From positions 372,001 through 436,000 of the forward strand of contig JAWKLJ010000001.1 of NCBI GenBank assembly GCA_041392805.1: a stretch of DNA of 64,000 bases, given 5' to 3'. The first letter of the stretch is position 1. Each line of letters begins with the position of its first letter. The position numbers were made by a program, and so were the translations under genes. Of the stretch, positions 10,397 to 19,046 are shown in pieces. The notes under the pieces were generated by a model. That model was not told the origin of the DNA. It searched no databases and saw only the letters and a list, made by a program, of their open reading frames with translations. This stretch comes from Saprospiraceae bacterium (GTDB taxonomy: Bacteria > Bacteroidota > Bacteroidia > Chitinophagales > Saprospiraceae).

Positions 10397-10828
10397 TAAT
10401 TATACAAGTAGATGCAGAACATCATTCTTTTGTAACCCAACATTACCAAAAAAAATTAGCTTAAAGCACATAAATCTTTAATTATACCCAACAAGCATTG
10501 ATTATCAATTAATTAGGGTCAAATGTTTTTTGGTCGCAGCGATTTCTTATGTAATGTGTTTCCGCTTGAAAGCGTAGTCAAATTGAGCAAATCGATACTG
10601 AAAAGTCGGAATTCGGAAGCTGGACTGCCTCCGGCAGTTTAAAAGTTGGAAAACTGGCCTAGCTAGCCCAGATTTTTAAACTACCGGAGGTGGTCGCATT
10701 TCCGCATTCACATGAGAAATTGCTGTTTTGGTCGTTTTTTTAATACTTCGACCTTAATCGTATCTTTCTTTGGGTTAGCATGTGTTCGAGCACAAGGATC
10801 GGCGAAGGTATAGTCTCAAATGATATAA
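10397..10828. other. Intergenic region with inverted repeat between sigma factor and fecR-like gene
   Basis: No coding frame is supported. At 10628-10643 and 10675-10690 there is an imperfect inverted repeat (CCTCCGGCAGTTTAAA against TTTAAACTACCGGAGG), with GGAAG-rich filler at 10600-10660 like the palindromic elements at 11502 and 15490. It may act as a transcriptional stop or attenuator behind the sigma gene, but no clear U-run was seen. Confidence 0.4.
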
Positions 10829-11479
10829 CTAAAGGAAATTTATAAGCAGGAAAAAGCAGGAAAAAAGTATATTTTCTACCTGTCCAAATTGTGCTTTCAA
10901 GCTTTTAATAGCCCTATAACAATAATTGCGGGCCACCTGATTACTTACCGCAAGGATTTCTGCTATTTCATCGTAATCCAGCTCTTCATAGTATCGAAGG
11001 TAAAGTACCTCTTTTTGGTAGGTTGGGAGCTTTTTAATTTCATTGTTGATCCAAGCATTCAATCGAACATTGGTCTCGTCCCTTATAAAAGCCTCTTCAG
11101 GAGAAATATCGGCCTTGGGATTAAGCGATGCTGTTCGGGATGAAAAACGATGGTGAATGGATTGCGCCGTTTCTTTACGTTTCATCCTAAGGTGAAGGTT
11201 TCGGCGGATAGATTGGAAAAGATACACTTCAAAATCGCGAATGTGAGCAACCTTGTCGTAGTGCTGCGCTAACCATAGGAAAAATTCTTGCATGACATCT
11301 TGCACTTCTTCCTGCTGATCAAAGCCCAGTAATTGTATTCCGTAACCCTTTAAACGTTTATGGTATTTAAGATAAATAAGGTCAATAGCATCCAAATCCC
11401 CCGCAGACAAGCGTTGAATAAGCTCCGAGATGGGCTCTTCTATGGGATTTTGATACACTATTTTTTTTTCCGAAGTCAT
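10829..11479 (-). CDS. ECF-type RNA polymerase sigma factor (sigma-70 family)
   Basis: 216 residues. Region 2 is recognisable in DLDAIDLIYLKYHKRLKGYG and EEVQDVMQEFFLWLAQHYD, and region 4 in LPTYQKEVLYLRYYEELDYD followed by the helix-turn-helix EIAEILAVSNQVARNYCYRA. It belongs to the Bacteroidota ECF group that pairs with FecR-like anti-sigma factors. It is the first gene of the run sigma, FecR, SusC, SusD, lyases, all on the minus strand, so it probably drives transcription of that locus. The C-terminal NILFSCFFLLINFL tail is unusual for a sigma factor. Confidence 0.92.
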   Translation of the reverse strand: MTSEKKIVYQNPIEEPISELIQRLSAGDLDAIDLIYLKYHKRLKGYGIQLLGFDQQEEVQDVMQEFFLWLAQHYDKVAHIRDFEVYLFQSIRRNLHLRMKRKETAQSIHHRFSSRTASLNPKADISPEEAFIRDETNVRLNAWINNEIKKLPTYQKEVLYLRYYEELDYDEIAEILAVSNQVARNYCYRAIKSLKAQFGQVENILFSCFFLLINFL

Positions 11480-11501
11480 ATATAAGTAGTTACAAACTTC
11501 T

Positions 11502-11647
11502 TGGACTTTTGACGCTTTTGGAAATTCTCTGTTTCCTGGCTAGAAGTGGGAAGGCGGAAAAGTGGAAAATTGCGCTCCTGAGTCTTTCCGCTTTCCGCTT
11601 TCCGACTTCCGCCTTCCGCTTTCAAAACAGCGAATGTCAAAAGTCCA
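11502..11647. repeat. Palindromic intergenic element, copy 1 (TGGACTTTTGAC ends)
   Basis: The element is bounded by TGGACTTTTGAC (11502-11513) and its inverse GTCAAAAGTCCA (11636-11647). The interior is low-complexity, with GGAAG/GGAAA on one side and CTTCC/TTTCC on the other, so the whole can fold into a long hairpin. Related copies are at 15490-15744 and, degraded, at 42267-42409. It lies just upstream of the sigma-factor start. No gene was found in it. Confidence 0.65.
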
Positions 11648-11738
11648 GAAACTTCTTAAAATTAGAAAAAAAATAAAAGCCCAAAGCAAAAAAAGCACTT
11701 TTATTTTTTCATTAATTAAAAAATCCAAACATAATGCT

Positions 11739-14700
11739 TTAATTTCCTACCTTCTCTTCCCATTTTAAAACGGCACTTCCCAACTGTCCATTCGCTGTGA
11801 GTCCTTCCACGACCACATTAAAAGAAGGCGCAATGTCTGTATTGTAAAAAAGGAGTTGAGCGTTTCCTTCCTGATCTGTTTCTACAGCTGGGTTCCAGTA
11901 TATAGTAGCGCGTCGGTCTTTTCGTTGTAAAACATCCTTGTCCGAATTATATGTAGGAGTATAAAACGTACGTGCCGTGTAATAACCAGGATATTGCTGC
12001 CCTTTTAGGGCTTTTTGGGGATTCGCCTGGGGCGCTTTGGAATAAATGGCAATAACGCCGTTACCGCCCCTTACACCATAAATAGCCGCATTGGCTCCTT
12101 TCAGTACTTCAATACGGTCAATGGTGTTTGGGGTTAAACTTCTGAGAAACTGGTAAAGGGCCTTATCCTCCGTCCGATTGGCAGCCACATTGGCGATCCC
12201 TTCCAGCGAAAGACCGCCTTCATTTTCGCGCCCCCCTTCTTCAACTGGTACGGGAGGGGCTGCAATGCTTTGTTGATTCACAGGTAAGCCATCAAATAAG
12301 ACCAGGGGATCGTTCGTACTACCAGTCATCCGAATAACGGCATTAAACCCGTCATCAATGATTTGCAGACCAGGTACTTTACCATTCATGACCGACAATA
12401 CATTGGGGTGGTTTTGGTATTGCTCATCCATTTTTAAAATAACATCGGCAGCGCCTTGCCCATGTAGTGATTCCGCAGGCTTGGGACTGATTTTATTTCC
12501 TAGCACCACTACTTCATCTAACAAAACATAGTCGCCATTCAAGACGGTAGCTTCCTCCTGCCGTTTTTCCATTACCGCCAAATAGTTAGCCACCGCCGCC
12601 TTTTCCACTTTTGCTTCGATGTTGCGGTGGTCATTCGTTGCTGGCCAGGTAGCTGCATCGAAATCTACTTCCAGGTTGACCGTTTTGCCTTTTTGCCCCA
12701 TCACTTGTACTAGTAAATAACTGGTGTCTTGAAAATACAAGTCTTCGAAGCAAAACCGACCATTGGCATTGGCCCTGGTCGTATGGAAACCCGCTCCCGC
12801 TCCCATGGAGACCAAGGCCAGATCCGTTTCCTTGTACTTAACGACATCAGCGTCTCTGAGCTGCCCACAAACCGAAATCCCCTGCTGAAAAGGAGGCTCC
12901 TCCCCTATTTTTTCCGTACCCAATATTTGTTGCCAGGAAAATCGTCTCCAGCCATTGGTCAACATCAGCAAATCCAAACGCCTTGCTGTCGTAGGAAGGC
13001 TCGAATCTAAATAGGAGCCCGCCATCTCCACCCCGCCTTTCAAGTCTGAAGAAAGCAATAAATAATTCGTGATTTGATCAGGATATTCGGGCAAGGTTAC
13101 CTGCACGGCATCCGTCACTGCTACAGAAAAATGGCCTTGAACAGGTTTGCCATGCTCATCTTTAACCGTCAGATGTAGGGTAATCGGCGCCCGGCTACTA
13201 TAGCTCCGTTTATTCGGTTTAATGGTTATTTGCAGGGGAGCATCCTCCATGATAAAGGTCAGGCGCTCTGCATAGGCTCGCCCTTGCGCATCCATCAAGG
13301 TAAGCTGGAGTATCCCACTGGGGAATAATTGCTTGGGAAGCTCAAAATCGAGTAAGCGGTTCTTTAAGGTTCCTTTTCCTTTATAATACACATATCCCCT
13401 TACCTGGCCAATTAGATAGACCTCCGTGTTTTCCTTTTCAGGACTGGCAAGTATCCTGATACTGATGTTTTTATCCGGTTTATTTCTGACACTCATCGCA
13501 TAACCCTCCTTCAAGATGACTGGCAGATCAAAACGTTTGGTTTTTCCCTTGTAGCTTACCTCCGCATGGTATTTTCGACCTGATTTAGGCTGAAAAATAA
13601 GGCTATTCATCCCCTGGTGAAATGCCTCGATTTTTCCAACAGCCACTCCCTTGTCATCCTTGATGGTACCTGTTACTTCAATGCCATTGCCCTGCTCATC
13701 TACGGCTTTAAACGCCAATTGGCTGGATAAATCAGCTACTAAATCACCGCCCTCCGGAAAAAATTGCAGCTCGAAGTCATCTCCCTTTTCCTGCTTTGCC
13801 CAATCAGCTTGCTGATCGAAAATGTCGATTTCCTGACTAAAGAAAAAAGCGGGATCGAAATGTGTCATCCGATCAGTATAAGCCCTGATGCGGTATTTCC
13901 CTGCAAGAAACCTCGAATCAATTTTCACATCACCATAAGCATATCCATCACCTTGAATGGCTAGCAGTTGATGCGTTACGACTGCTCCCTTCGAATCAAT
14001 GATATCCACCCACAGGGATGCGCTGGCATTTAAAGGCCGATGAAAGGAAGCATCTACCAAGTAGGCCTTAAACCAAACGCTTTCGCCACTGGCATAATAG
14101 GGTTTGTCTAAATGGAGATACACTTTCTCTTGGATCGGCGCTTTTTCTGCTAGCTGTGTCAGCAACTTTTGCACAAAAGGATCTGCATCGATATCGGGAA
14201 TAAAGGATACCTGGTTGCGATCATTCAAGAAAATAGAGCCAAATTGGCGGCCTTTTTCAAAAGCAGCAATCACTCCTTCTTCTATAGGGGTCCGCTTCAC
14301 AATAGGGTTTTCTCTCCAAAATTCAGCATCATAGGCTTTTTTGTCAATCACCTCAACATCACTTTTATTAAAATTCAGGCGACCGCCCAGCCTTTTTTGT
14401 GGATTATCAGGTGCATAGTATTCATAAAAATTCAGGAGCGATCGCGTCGAGACTTTTTTGGATGGCCGGTCGGTATAAACAACATCAAAAACTTGTTCGG
14501 TGCGAATGTAATCCAATAGCAGGGCCCCCGTTTCCGCCTGTTTGAAAGAAGATTCATAATGCAGCACATAGTTATCGACCGTTCCTTCTCCCTTGAAGGC
14601 AATCACCTTGAGCTCATTGCTGGCAAATTTACCTGATAATTTCAGGATATCGTAGGTGGCCATATCTATGTATACCTGGCCTTCCATACTAGGCGTTTTG

Positions 14701-15065
14701 CCAACTATATCCCATTTTGGGGTAAAGCGGATGACGGCAATTTCCTGAGTCCCATTTTGAATAATTTTCTCGGTGCTCAGGTCATATTGCCCTTCCACAG
14801 CTGGACTGATTGGGGTAAAAAACAAATCTATCTCGGGTTGAATGGTTGGAAAAACGCGATTGAGTAGGGTAAAGTTTTTATTAAAGACCAGCCCTTTTCC
14901 TTCATTGTTCTCCTGCAAGGCATACCGCCCTTGTTGCAAGGCCCAATCGGTGATCCCATTGGCATTGCATTTGGCATCATAAAAAATCTCATACAACTCG
15001 CTGTAGATCGAATCATTTTGGGAAATTTGGCGGTAAAAAGCCCGGCCATATTGCTCCTTTTGCAT
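11739..15065 (-). CDS. TonB-plug/MG2-domain outer membrane protein, main part (frameshifted from its N-terminus)
   Basis: 1108 residues. An MG2-like domain occurs around residues 315-420 (KVYLHLDKPYYASGESVWFK). Near the C-terminus a TonB plug is visible (LLDEVVVLGNKIS; VLSVMNGKVPGLQI; DRIEVLKGANAAIYGVRGGN), with no beta barrel behind it. The frame begins in mid-domain with no signal peptide. The missing N-terminus (signal peptide and carboxypeptidase-regulatory-like domain) is encoded at 15083-15454 in another frame. The two join cleanly by a -1 shift at seven A residues (minus strand, 15119-15125). The family is probably surface-exposed, with no firm function known. Either a frameshift mutation or sequence error, or slippage at A7, would explain the split. 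Confidence 0.8.
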   Translation of the reverse strand: MQKEQYGRAFYRQISQNDSIYSELYEIFYDAKCNANGITDWALQQGRYALQENNEGKGLVFNKNFTLLNRVFPTIQPEIDLFFTPISPAVEGQYDLSTEKIIQNGTQEIAVIRFTPKWDIVGKTPSMEGQVYIDMATYDILKLSGKFASNELKVIAFKGEGTVDNYVLHYESSFKQAETGALLLDYIRTEQVFDVVYTDRPSKKVSTRSLLNFYEYYAPDNPQKRLGGRLNFNKSDVEVIDKKAYDAEFWRENPIVKRTPIEEGVIAAFEKGRQFGSIFLNDRNQVSFIPDIDADPFVQKLLTQLAEKAPIQEKVYLHLDKPYYASGESVWFKAYLVDASFHRPLNASASLWVDIIDSKGAVVTHQLLAIQGDGYAYGDVKIDSRFLAGKYRIRAYTDRMTHFDPAFFFSQEIDIFDQQADWAKQEKGDDFELQFFPEGGDLVADLSSQLAFKAVDEQGNGIEVTGTIKDDKGVAVGKIEAFHQGMNSLIFQPKSGRKYHAEVSYKGKTKRFDLPVILKEGYAMSVRNKPDKNISIRILASPEKENTEVYLIGQVRGYVYYKGKGTLKNRLLDFELPKQLFPSGILQLTLMDAQGRAYAERLTFIMEDAPLQITIKPNKRSYSSRAPITLHLTVKDEHGKPVQGHFSVAVTDAVQVTLPEYPDQITNYLLLSSDLKGGVEMAGSYLDSSLPTTARRLDLLMLTNGWRRFSWQQILGTEKIGEEPPFQQGISVCGQLRDADVVKYKETDLALVSMGAGAGFHTTRANANGRFCFEDLYFQDTSYLLVQVMGQKGKTVNLEVDFDAATWPATNDHRNIEAKVEKAAVANYLAVMEKRQEEATVLNGDYVLLDEVVVLGNKISPKPAESLHGQGAADVILKMDEQYQNHPNVLSVMNGKVPGLQIIDDGFNAVIRMTGSTNDPLVLFDGLPVNQQSIAAPPVPVEEGGRENEGGLSLEGIANVAANRTEDKALYQFLRSLTPNTIDRIEVLKGANAAIYGVRGGNGVIAIYSKAPQANPQKALKGQQYPGYYTARTFYTPTYNSDKDVLQRKDRRATIYWNPAVETDQEGNAQLLFYNTDIAPSFNVVVEGLTANGQLGSAVLKWEEKVGN

Positions 15066-15082
15066 TTGTTGCTGGGTTCGAG

Positions 15083-15454
15083 TCAGGGCTTTGGCAATGA
15101 TTTGGTAAATTTTAGACGTTTTTTTGCCACCACCTCTACGCCTTGCAATTCGGCAAATTCCAGGGCTATTTCAATATTATTATTTGCTGTAGTAATTTTT
15201 AAGGACTGTCCTTTAAAGCCTACATGGGAAATTTCCAGGGTAACAGGCAAGCTATTTGCATTGATTTCAAATTCACCTAATGCATTACTTACGGTCCCCC
15301 TCCCAGTGCCTTCAAGAAGGATATTGACATAGGGGATGGGGTCGCTGCTCTCTTTTTCGATAATGCGTCCGCTAAGTTTGAGTGCTGCTGGTGATTGTGC
15401 AGACATATTCAATGTCAGTAGGCTCACCAAGAAAAGGAGGAGGTTGTTTTTCAT
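15083..15454 (-). CDS. N-terminal fragment of the TonB-plug/MG2 protein (signal peptide + CarboxypepD_reg-like domain)
   Basis: The chosen start is the ATG at 15452-15454, giving MKNNLLLFLVSLLTLNMSAQ, a clear signal peptide. The open frame extends upstream into repeat sequence, which is not likely coding. Residues about 27-105 form a carboxypeptidase-regulatory-like domain (LSGRIIEKESSDPIPYVNI, GEFEINANSLPVTLEISHVG). The frame ends soon after VVAKKRLKFTKSLPKP. In the -1 frame from the A7 run the protein would continue KKTSKIYQIIAKALTRTQQQ directly into the 1108-residue part. So this and 11739-15065 are one gene. Confidence 0.75.
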   Translation of the reverse strand: MKNNLLLFLVSLLTLNMSAQSPAALKLSGRIIEKESSDPIPYVNILLEGTGRGTVSNALGEFEINANSLPVTLEISHVGFKGQSLKITTANNNIEIALEFAELQGVEVVAKKRLKFTKSLPKP

Positions 15455-15489
15455 TTCATACATGCTTAAACAATTTCTGTTTAAAATAT

Positions 15490-15744
15490 TGGACTTTTGA
15501 CGCTTTGGGTAATCCGCTGTTTTCCAGGTTAGACGTGAGACTACCTTCGGTAGTTTAAAAGTCGGAAGTCGGAAGTTGATTAAAGCGAAATCCCGTACCA
15601 GCGGTCGGGATCGGAAAATTGCGCCCCTGAGCCTTTCCGAGTTCCCATTTCCACCTTCCACCTTCCGATTTCCACCTTCCGCCTTCCGCCTTCCGATTTC
15701 ACCTTCCGCCTTCCGCCTTCAAAACAGCGAATGTCAAAAGTCCA
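15490..15744. repeat. Palindromic intergenic element, copy 2 (TGGACTTTTGAC ends)
   Basis: Bounded by TGGACTTTTGAC (15490-15501) and GTCAAAAGTCCA (15733-15744), with additional inner matching segments CGCTGTTTT and AAAACAGCG. The interior is GGAAG/CTTCC low-complexity. It sits 36 bp upstream of the start of the TonB-plug gene, like copy 1 upstream of the sigma gene. The open frames crossing it are artefacts of the repeat. Confidence 0.65.
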
Positions 15745-15790
15745 GTAAAATAGGAAAATACAAAAAATAAAGCAAAAGCCATCAATCCAA

Positions 15791-16083
15791 GCCCTCCCTA
15801 TCCCGTAGGGATTCCCCCCCGCAGGCGAACTTATGCAATGCTTGAAGCCCTCCCTATCCCGTAGGGATTCCCCCCCGTAGGTGAACTTATGCAATGCTTG
15901 AAGCCCTCCATATCCCGTAGGGATTCCCCCCCGCAGGCGAACTTATGTAATGCTTGAAGCCCTCCCTATCCCGTAGGGATTCCCCCCCGTAGGCGAACTT
16001 ATGCAATGCTTGAAGCCCTCCATATCCCGTAGGGATCCCCCCCCGCAGGCGAACTTATGTAAACCGCTAAGCCCTCCCTATCC
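15791..16083. repeat. 56-bp tandem repeat, about 5.3 copies
   Basis: Units begin with GCCCTCC at 15791, 15847, 15903, 15959, 16015 and 16071, a period of exactly 56 bp. Each unit carries the near-palindrome ATCCCGTAGGGAT and a C-run. The last unit runs into the 3' end of the Nramp-like gene, supplying its last codons and the TAG stop. Units differ at a few positions (gcaggc/gtaggc, cctccc/cctcca). Confidence 0.9.
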
Positions 16084-17394
16084 CGTAGGGATTCCCCCCC
16101 GGTAGACGAACAAATCCAGCAAGTAGTAAACCGAAAAGGCCAGCATCGCGACCAACCCAAGATAAGCCAAACCCAGCATCAATTTGGAAGGACGATGAGT
16201 CACCGGAACAGCGTCACTTTGAATGGCCCTAAGATTCAAAACCGCAATAATAGGAGCCGTTAGGAAGGCGGTAATCGTCGCCATTTCCAATACCTTTAAC
16301 ATACTGGCCGCAGAGAAATAAAACAATAGAAAACCACCTAATGCAATGACAGGTAAGAAAATATTATAATTCCGCTCCAAGAATCTTTTTTGTGTGTCAT
16401 CGTTTTCAATCTTCGCAAATTTAAGCACTTGGATGCCTCTGATAAAACTTCGGGTAAAGGCATCCATGACCGTGATGAGGGTGCCATAGATGGTCCCAAA
16501 GGCAGCTAAAGCAATCACCCAATAGGACCATTGGCCCAAATTGCTGGTAAAGACCTTTAATAATTTGTTGGAAAACTGGGTGGCATTGCCATCCAGCAAT
16601 TCTCCGCTGCCATAAACCGTAAAGGCGCCAATGGTCAAAAACATCAGGGCCAACACCGTCGTAAAAATATAACCCAGGTTAAAATCAAAAAGCGCCTCCT
16701 TCAAGGTAGGACGGTAGTGGCTGCTGTTCATCTTTTCGACTGCCCAAATACTCGTCATTGTAGAGGCCTCTATCCCCGCAGGCATCCATCCGATCAGACT
16801 GATCATGAGCACCAATCCGGCACCATCCAGGATATTGGCATTCGGTTCAAATCCTTCGACAGGAGTCAGTGGACCTTTAAATAAAACAGCAAAAAAAGCC
16901 GTGAAAACGGTTACTAAAAGTACGACCGAAATGAATTTGATGAAATTATCCAAAGCCGGATAACGGCCAATTAATAAAACTAAGGTCGTAAGCCCCAATA
17001 CCCCTCCTACCAATAGGGGCATAGGGATGTGGCCTAGTCCCATCATCGTAGCTAACAACCCGGCGCTAACCGCCCCTATGGCTCCCGTCACTGCAAACAT
17101 GTTGATAAAAACGACCAACAAAAAGAGGAGGACCACCCAGATGCCTTGCTGGCGATAAGCTTTCAGCAGACTATGCCCGGTGGCATTCGCATACCGGGGA
17201 CCAAATTCAAAAAAGGGATATTTTAACAAAAGCGCACCTAGGATAACCCATATAAAAATCATTCCGTGATGTGCACCCGCTCTGGTTGATAAAACCAAAT
17301 GAGAGGTACCAATGGCCGAACTGGCAAAAAGTAAACCTGGGCCAAGGATATTGGCTATTTGTTTTAGCTTAAAGGCTGTGGTGGGTTTTGTCAT
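16078..17394 (-). CDS. Nramp-like divalent metal transporter family protein (non-canonical motifs)
   Basis: 438 residues with about 11 hydrophobic segments and the overall Nramp layout (NILGPGLLFASSAIGTSH at the start, SLIGWMPAGIEAST in the sixth segment). The canonical metal-binding motifs DPGN in helix 1 and MPH in helix 6 are replaced by SAIGTSH and MPAG, so ordinary Mn/Fe transport is doubtful. Nramp-related proteins without these motifs are known. The last residues (RGGIPTG) are encoded by the 56-bp tandem repeat, suggesting that the repeat replaced the original 3' end. It is divergent from the enolase-superfamily gene. Confidence 0.8.
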   Translation of the reverse strand: MTKPTTAFKLKQIANILGPGLLFASSAIGTSHLVLSTRAGAHHGMIFIWVILGALLLKYPFFEFGPRYANATGHSLLKAYRQQGIWVVLLFLLVVFINMFAVTGAIGAVSAGLLATMMGLGHIPMPLLVGGVLGLTTLVLLIGRYPALDNFIKFISVVLLVTVFTAFFAVLFKGPLTPVEGFEPNANILDGAGLVLMISLIGWMPAGIEASTMTSIWAVEKMNSSHYRPTLKEALFDFNLGYIFTTVLALMFLTIGAFTVYGSGELLDGNATQFSNKLLKVFTSNLGQWSYWVIALAAFGTIYGTLITVMDAFTRSFIRGIQVLKFAKIENDDTQKRFLERNYNIFLPVIALGGFLLFYFSAASMLKVLEMATITAFLTAPIIAVLNLRAIQSDAVPVTHRPSKLMLGLAYLGLVAMLAFSVYYLLDLFVYRGGIPTG

Positions 17395-17468
17395 TGTCTA
17401 GGCATTTGTTTTTGGGTTTTCTGAAATGGGCGTATTCATGTATATTGACAGCAGAAAACCATAGCTAA

Positions 17469-17706
17469 GTGCTTGCTTGGAGGTGGTGCTTTGGAAGCGA
17501 AAATAGTCAGTTATGCGTTCTGGCGAGGCTCATTTTGGCCATCATAGCAGCGCTACGATGGCCAAAATAGCCGAAGACAGAGCTTGTGCCGAACTTGCTT
17601 CGGCATTGCATAAATGGCTATTTGCAGCCCAAATCGACCATAGGGCGATTCATGAACACCAAAAATTCACCAGTCAGTGAATAAATGACTACCTCCAAAC
17701 AAGCAC
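17469..17706. mobile_element. MITE-like element, 238 bp, TAA target duplication
   Basis: Terminal inverted repeats are GTGCTTGCTTGGAGGT at the left and ACCTCCAAACAAGCAC at the right (one mismatch). The element is flanked on both sides by TAA (17466-17468 and 17707-17709). It has the same end type (G-GC-TG-TTGGAGGT) and the same TAA duplication as the 162-bp element at 40422-40583. No transposase gene. A 3-bp T-N-A duplication fits mobilisation by an IS5/IS1031-type transposase (inference). It lies between the divergent Nramp-like and enolase-superfamily genes, so may have displaced promoters. Confidence 0.7.
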
Positions 17707-17727
17707 TAAGGTAATAAAATCGCAATC

Positions 17728-19008
17728 ATGAATTCAAAAAGAAGAAATTTTCTTAAATCTGCCTTGGTAGGCTCGACCTTAGGCCCGCTCGCCTTCACTG
17801 GCTGCAAAGAAATCCAGTCAAATGCCGCGGCTGCACAGGGTGACGATATCCAGTCTGCCTATGCCAAACTCGATGCAGTGCTGGCCCAGCCAATTTTGAA
17901 AACAGCCTTATTTCCAGCGCCTGTGATCATCGAGTCTTTGGAATTATTGCGTTATGAAGACAACTTCCTTTGTCGGGTGCGCTCCAAAGAAGGAGCTGTG
18001 GGCTTTTCCGTGGCCAATAATGCCCAGATGATTTCCCTCTACCCGATTTTCACCAACCGCTTGCAACCCTTTTTTATAGGAAAAGATGCACGAGATTTGG
18101 CCCAATTACTCGATGACGTTTATGTCTATCAAAGCAATTATAAGCTGCAAAACCTGGCCTTGTGGGTTCCTTTGGCCACTATCGAATTTGCCCTCCTGGA
18201 TTTGCTGGGACACCTTGCCAACCAATCGATGGGCGAATTGATCGGCGACATTCACCAACCCCAAATTGCCGTCTACCAAGCCAATAATTATCGCGGGAAA
18301 ACCGCCGAAGAATCAGTTGAATTGATCAAAGCGAATGTAGAAGAAACCCAGGCGAAAGCGGTAAAATGTAAAATTGGCGGCCGCATGAGCAAAAACGCGG
18401 ATTATCCGCCTGGGCGAACCGAGAAGCTGATTCCGCTGCTGCGGGAGGCCTTTGGCGCCGAAATGACCATCTACGCCGACTCCAATGGCTCCTACGATGC
18501 CAAAGAGGCGATTCGGATCGGCAAAATCCTGGAAACCTACCAATTCGATTTTTACGAAGAGCCCACACCCTTCGACTGGTACGAGGAGACCAAGATCGTT
18601 GCCAATGCCCTCCGCATCCCCATTGCTGGCGGCGAACAGGAGCCTAGCATGCGCAACTTCCGCCGGCTCATCGCCCATGATGCCCTCCAGATTGTTCAAC
18701 CGGACATCTTTTATTTTGGCGGCATGATCCGGTCCATGCAAGTGGCCCTCATGGCCCAGGCCTTGGGCAAAACCTGCGTGCCGCATATTTCCGGTTCGGG
18801 GCTTGGCTACCTCTACATGATGCATTTTGTTTCCGCTGTCCCCAATGCTGGCCCCTACCACGAATTCAAAGGATTTAATACCGATATACCCCTCGAATGC
18901 GCCACCTCCGACCTCCAGAGCAAAGAAGGCGTTATCCAGGTTCCGACCGGGCCCGGGGCAGGCATCGTCATTGATCCGGATTTTGTGGCCAAACACCGCG
19001 CAGTGTAG
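17728..19008 (+). CDS. Enolase-superfamily protein (mandelate racemase/muconate lactonizing type), Tat-exported
   Basis: 426 residues. The N-terminus has a twin-arginine motif (KRRNFLK) and a hydrophobic stretch ending at GC, so it is probably exported through Tat, perhaps as a lipoprotein. Superfamily motifs include the K-x-K-type base region KAVKCKIGG (about residue 210), metal ligands in IYADSNGSYDA, FYEEPTPFDWYEET and IAGGEQEPS, and a late PHISGSGLG with the candidate His base. These enzymes abstract an alpha proton from carboxylic acids, often sugar acids. The substrate is not predictable. The AhpD-like gene 38 bp downstream is probably co-transcribed. Confidence 0.9.
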   Translation: MNSKRRNFLKSALVGSTLGPLAFTGCKEIQSNAAAAQGDDIQSAYAKLDAVLAQPILKTALFPAPVIIESLELLRYEDNFLCRVRSKEGAVGFSVANNAQMISLYPIFTNRLQPFFIGKDARDLAQLLDDVYVYQSNYKLQNLALWVPLATIEFALLDLLGHLANQSMGELIGDIHQPQIAVYQANNYRGKTAEESVELIKANVEETQAKAVKCKIGGRMSKNADYPPGRTEKLIPLLREAFGAEMTIYADSNGSYDAKEAIRIGKILETYQFDFYEEPTPFDWYEETKIVANALRIPIAGGEQEPSMRNFRRLIAHDALQIVQPDIFYFGGMIRSMQVALMAQALGKTCVPHISGSGLGYLYMMHFVSAVPNAGPYHEFKGFNTDIPLECATSDLQSKEGVIQVPTGPGAGIVIDPDFVAKHRAV

Positions 19009-19046
19009 AAGCAAATATCAAATTACACCATAACCATTCATCAACC

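Noticed and set aside
15580..15894. Minus-strand frame of 104 codons before the TonB-plug gene
   Set aside because: Lies in the palindromic element and the 56-bp tandem repeat; the same artificial peptide occurs at 11540-11728.
18313..19014. Minus-strand frame of 233 codons opposite the enolase-superfamily gene
   Set aside because: Shadow of a GC-rich gene; the plus-strand protein has all family motifs.
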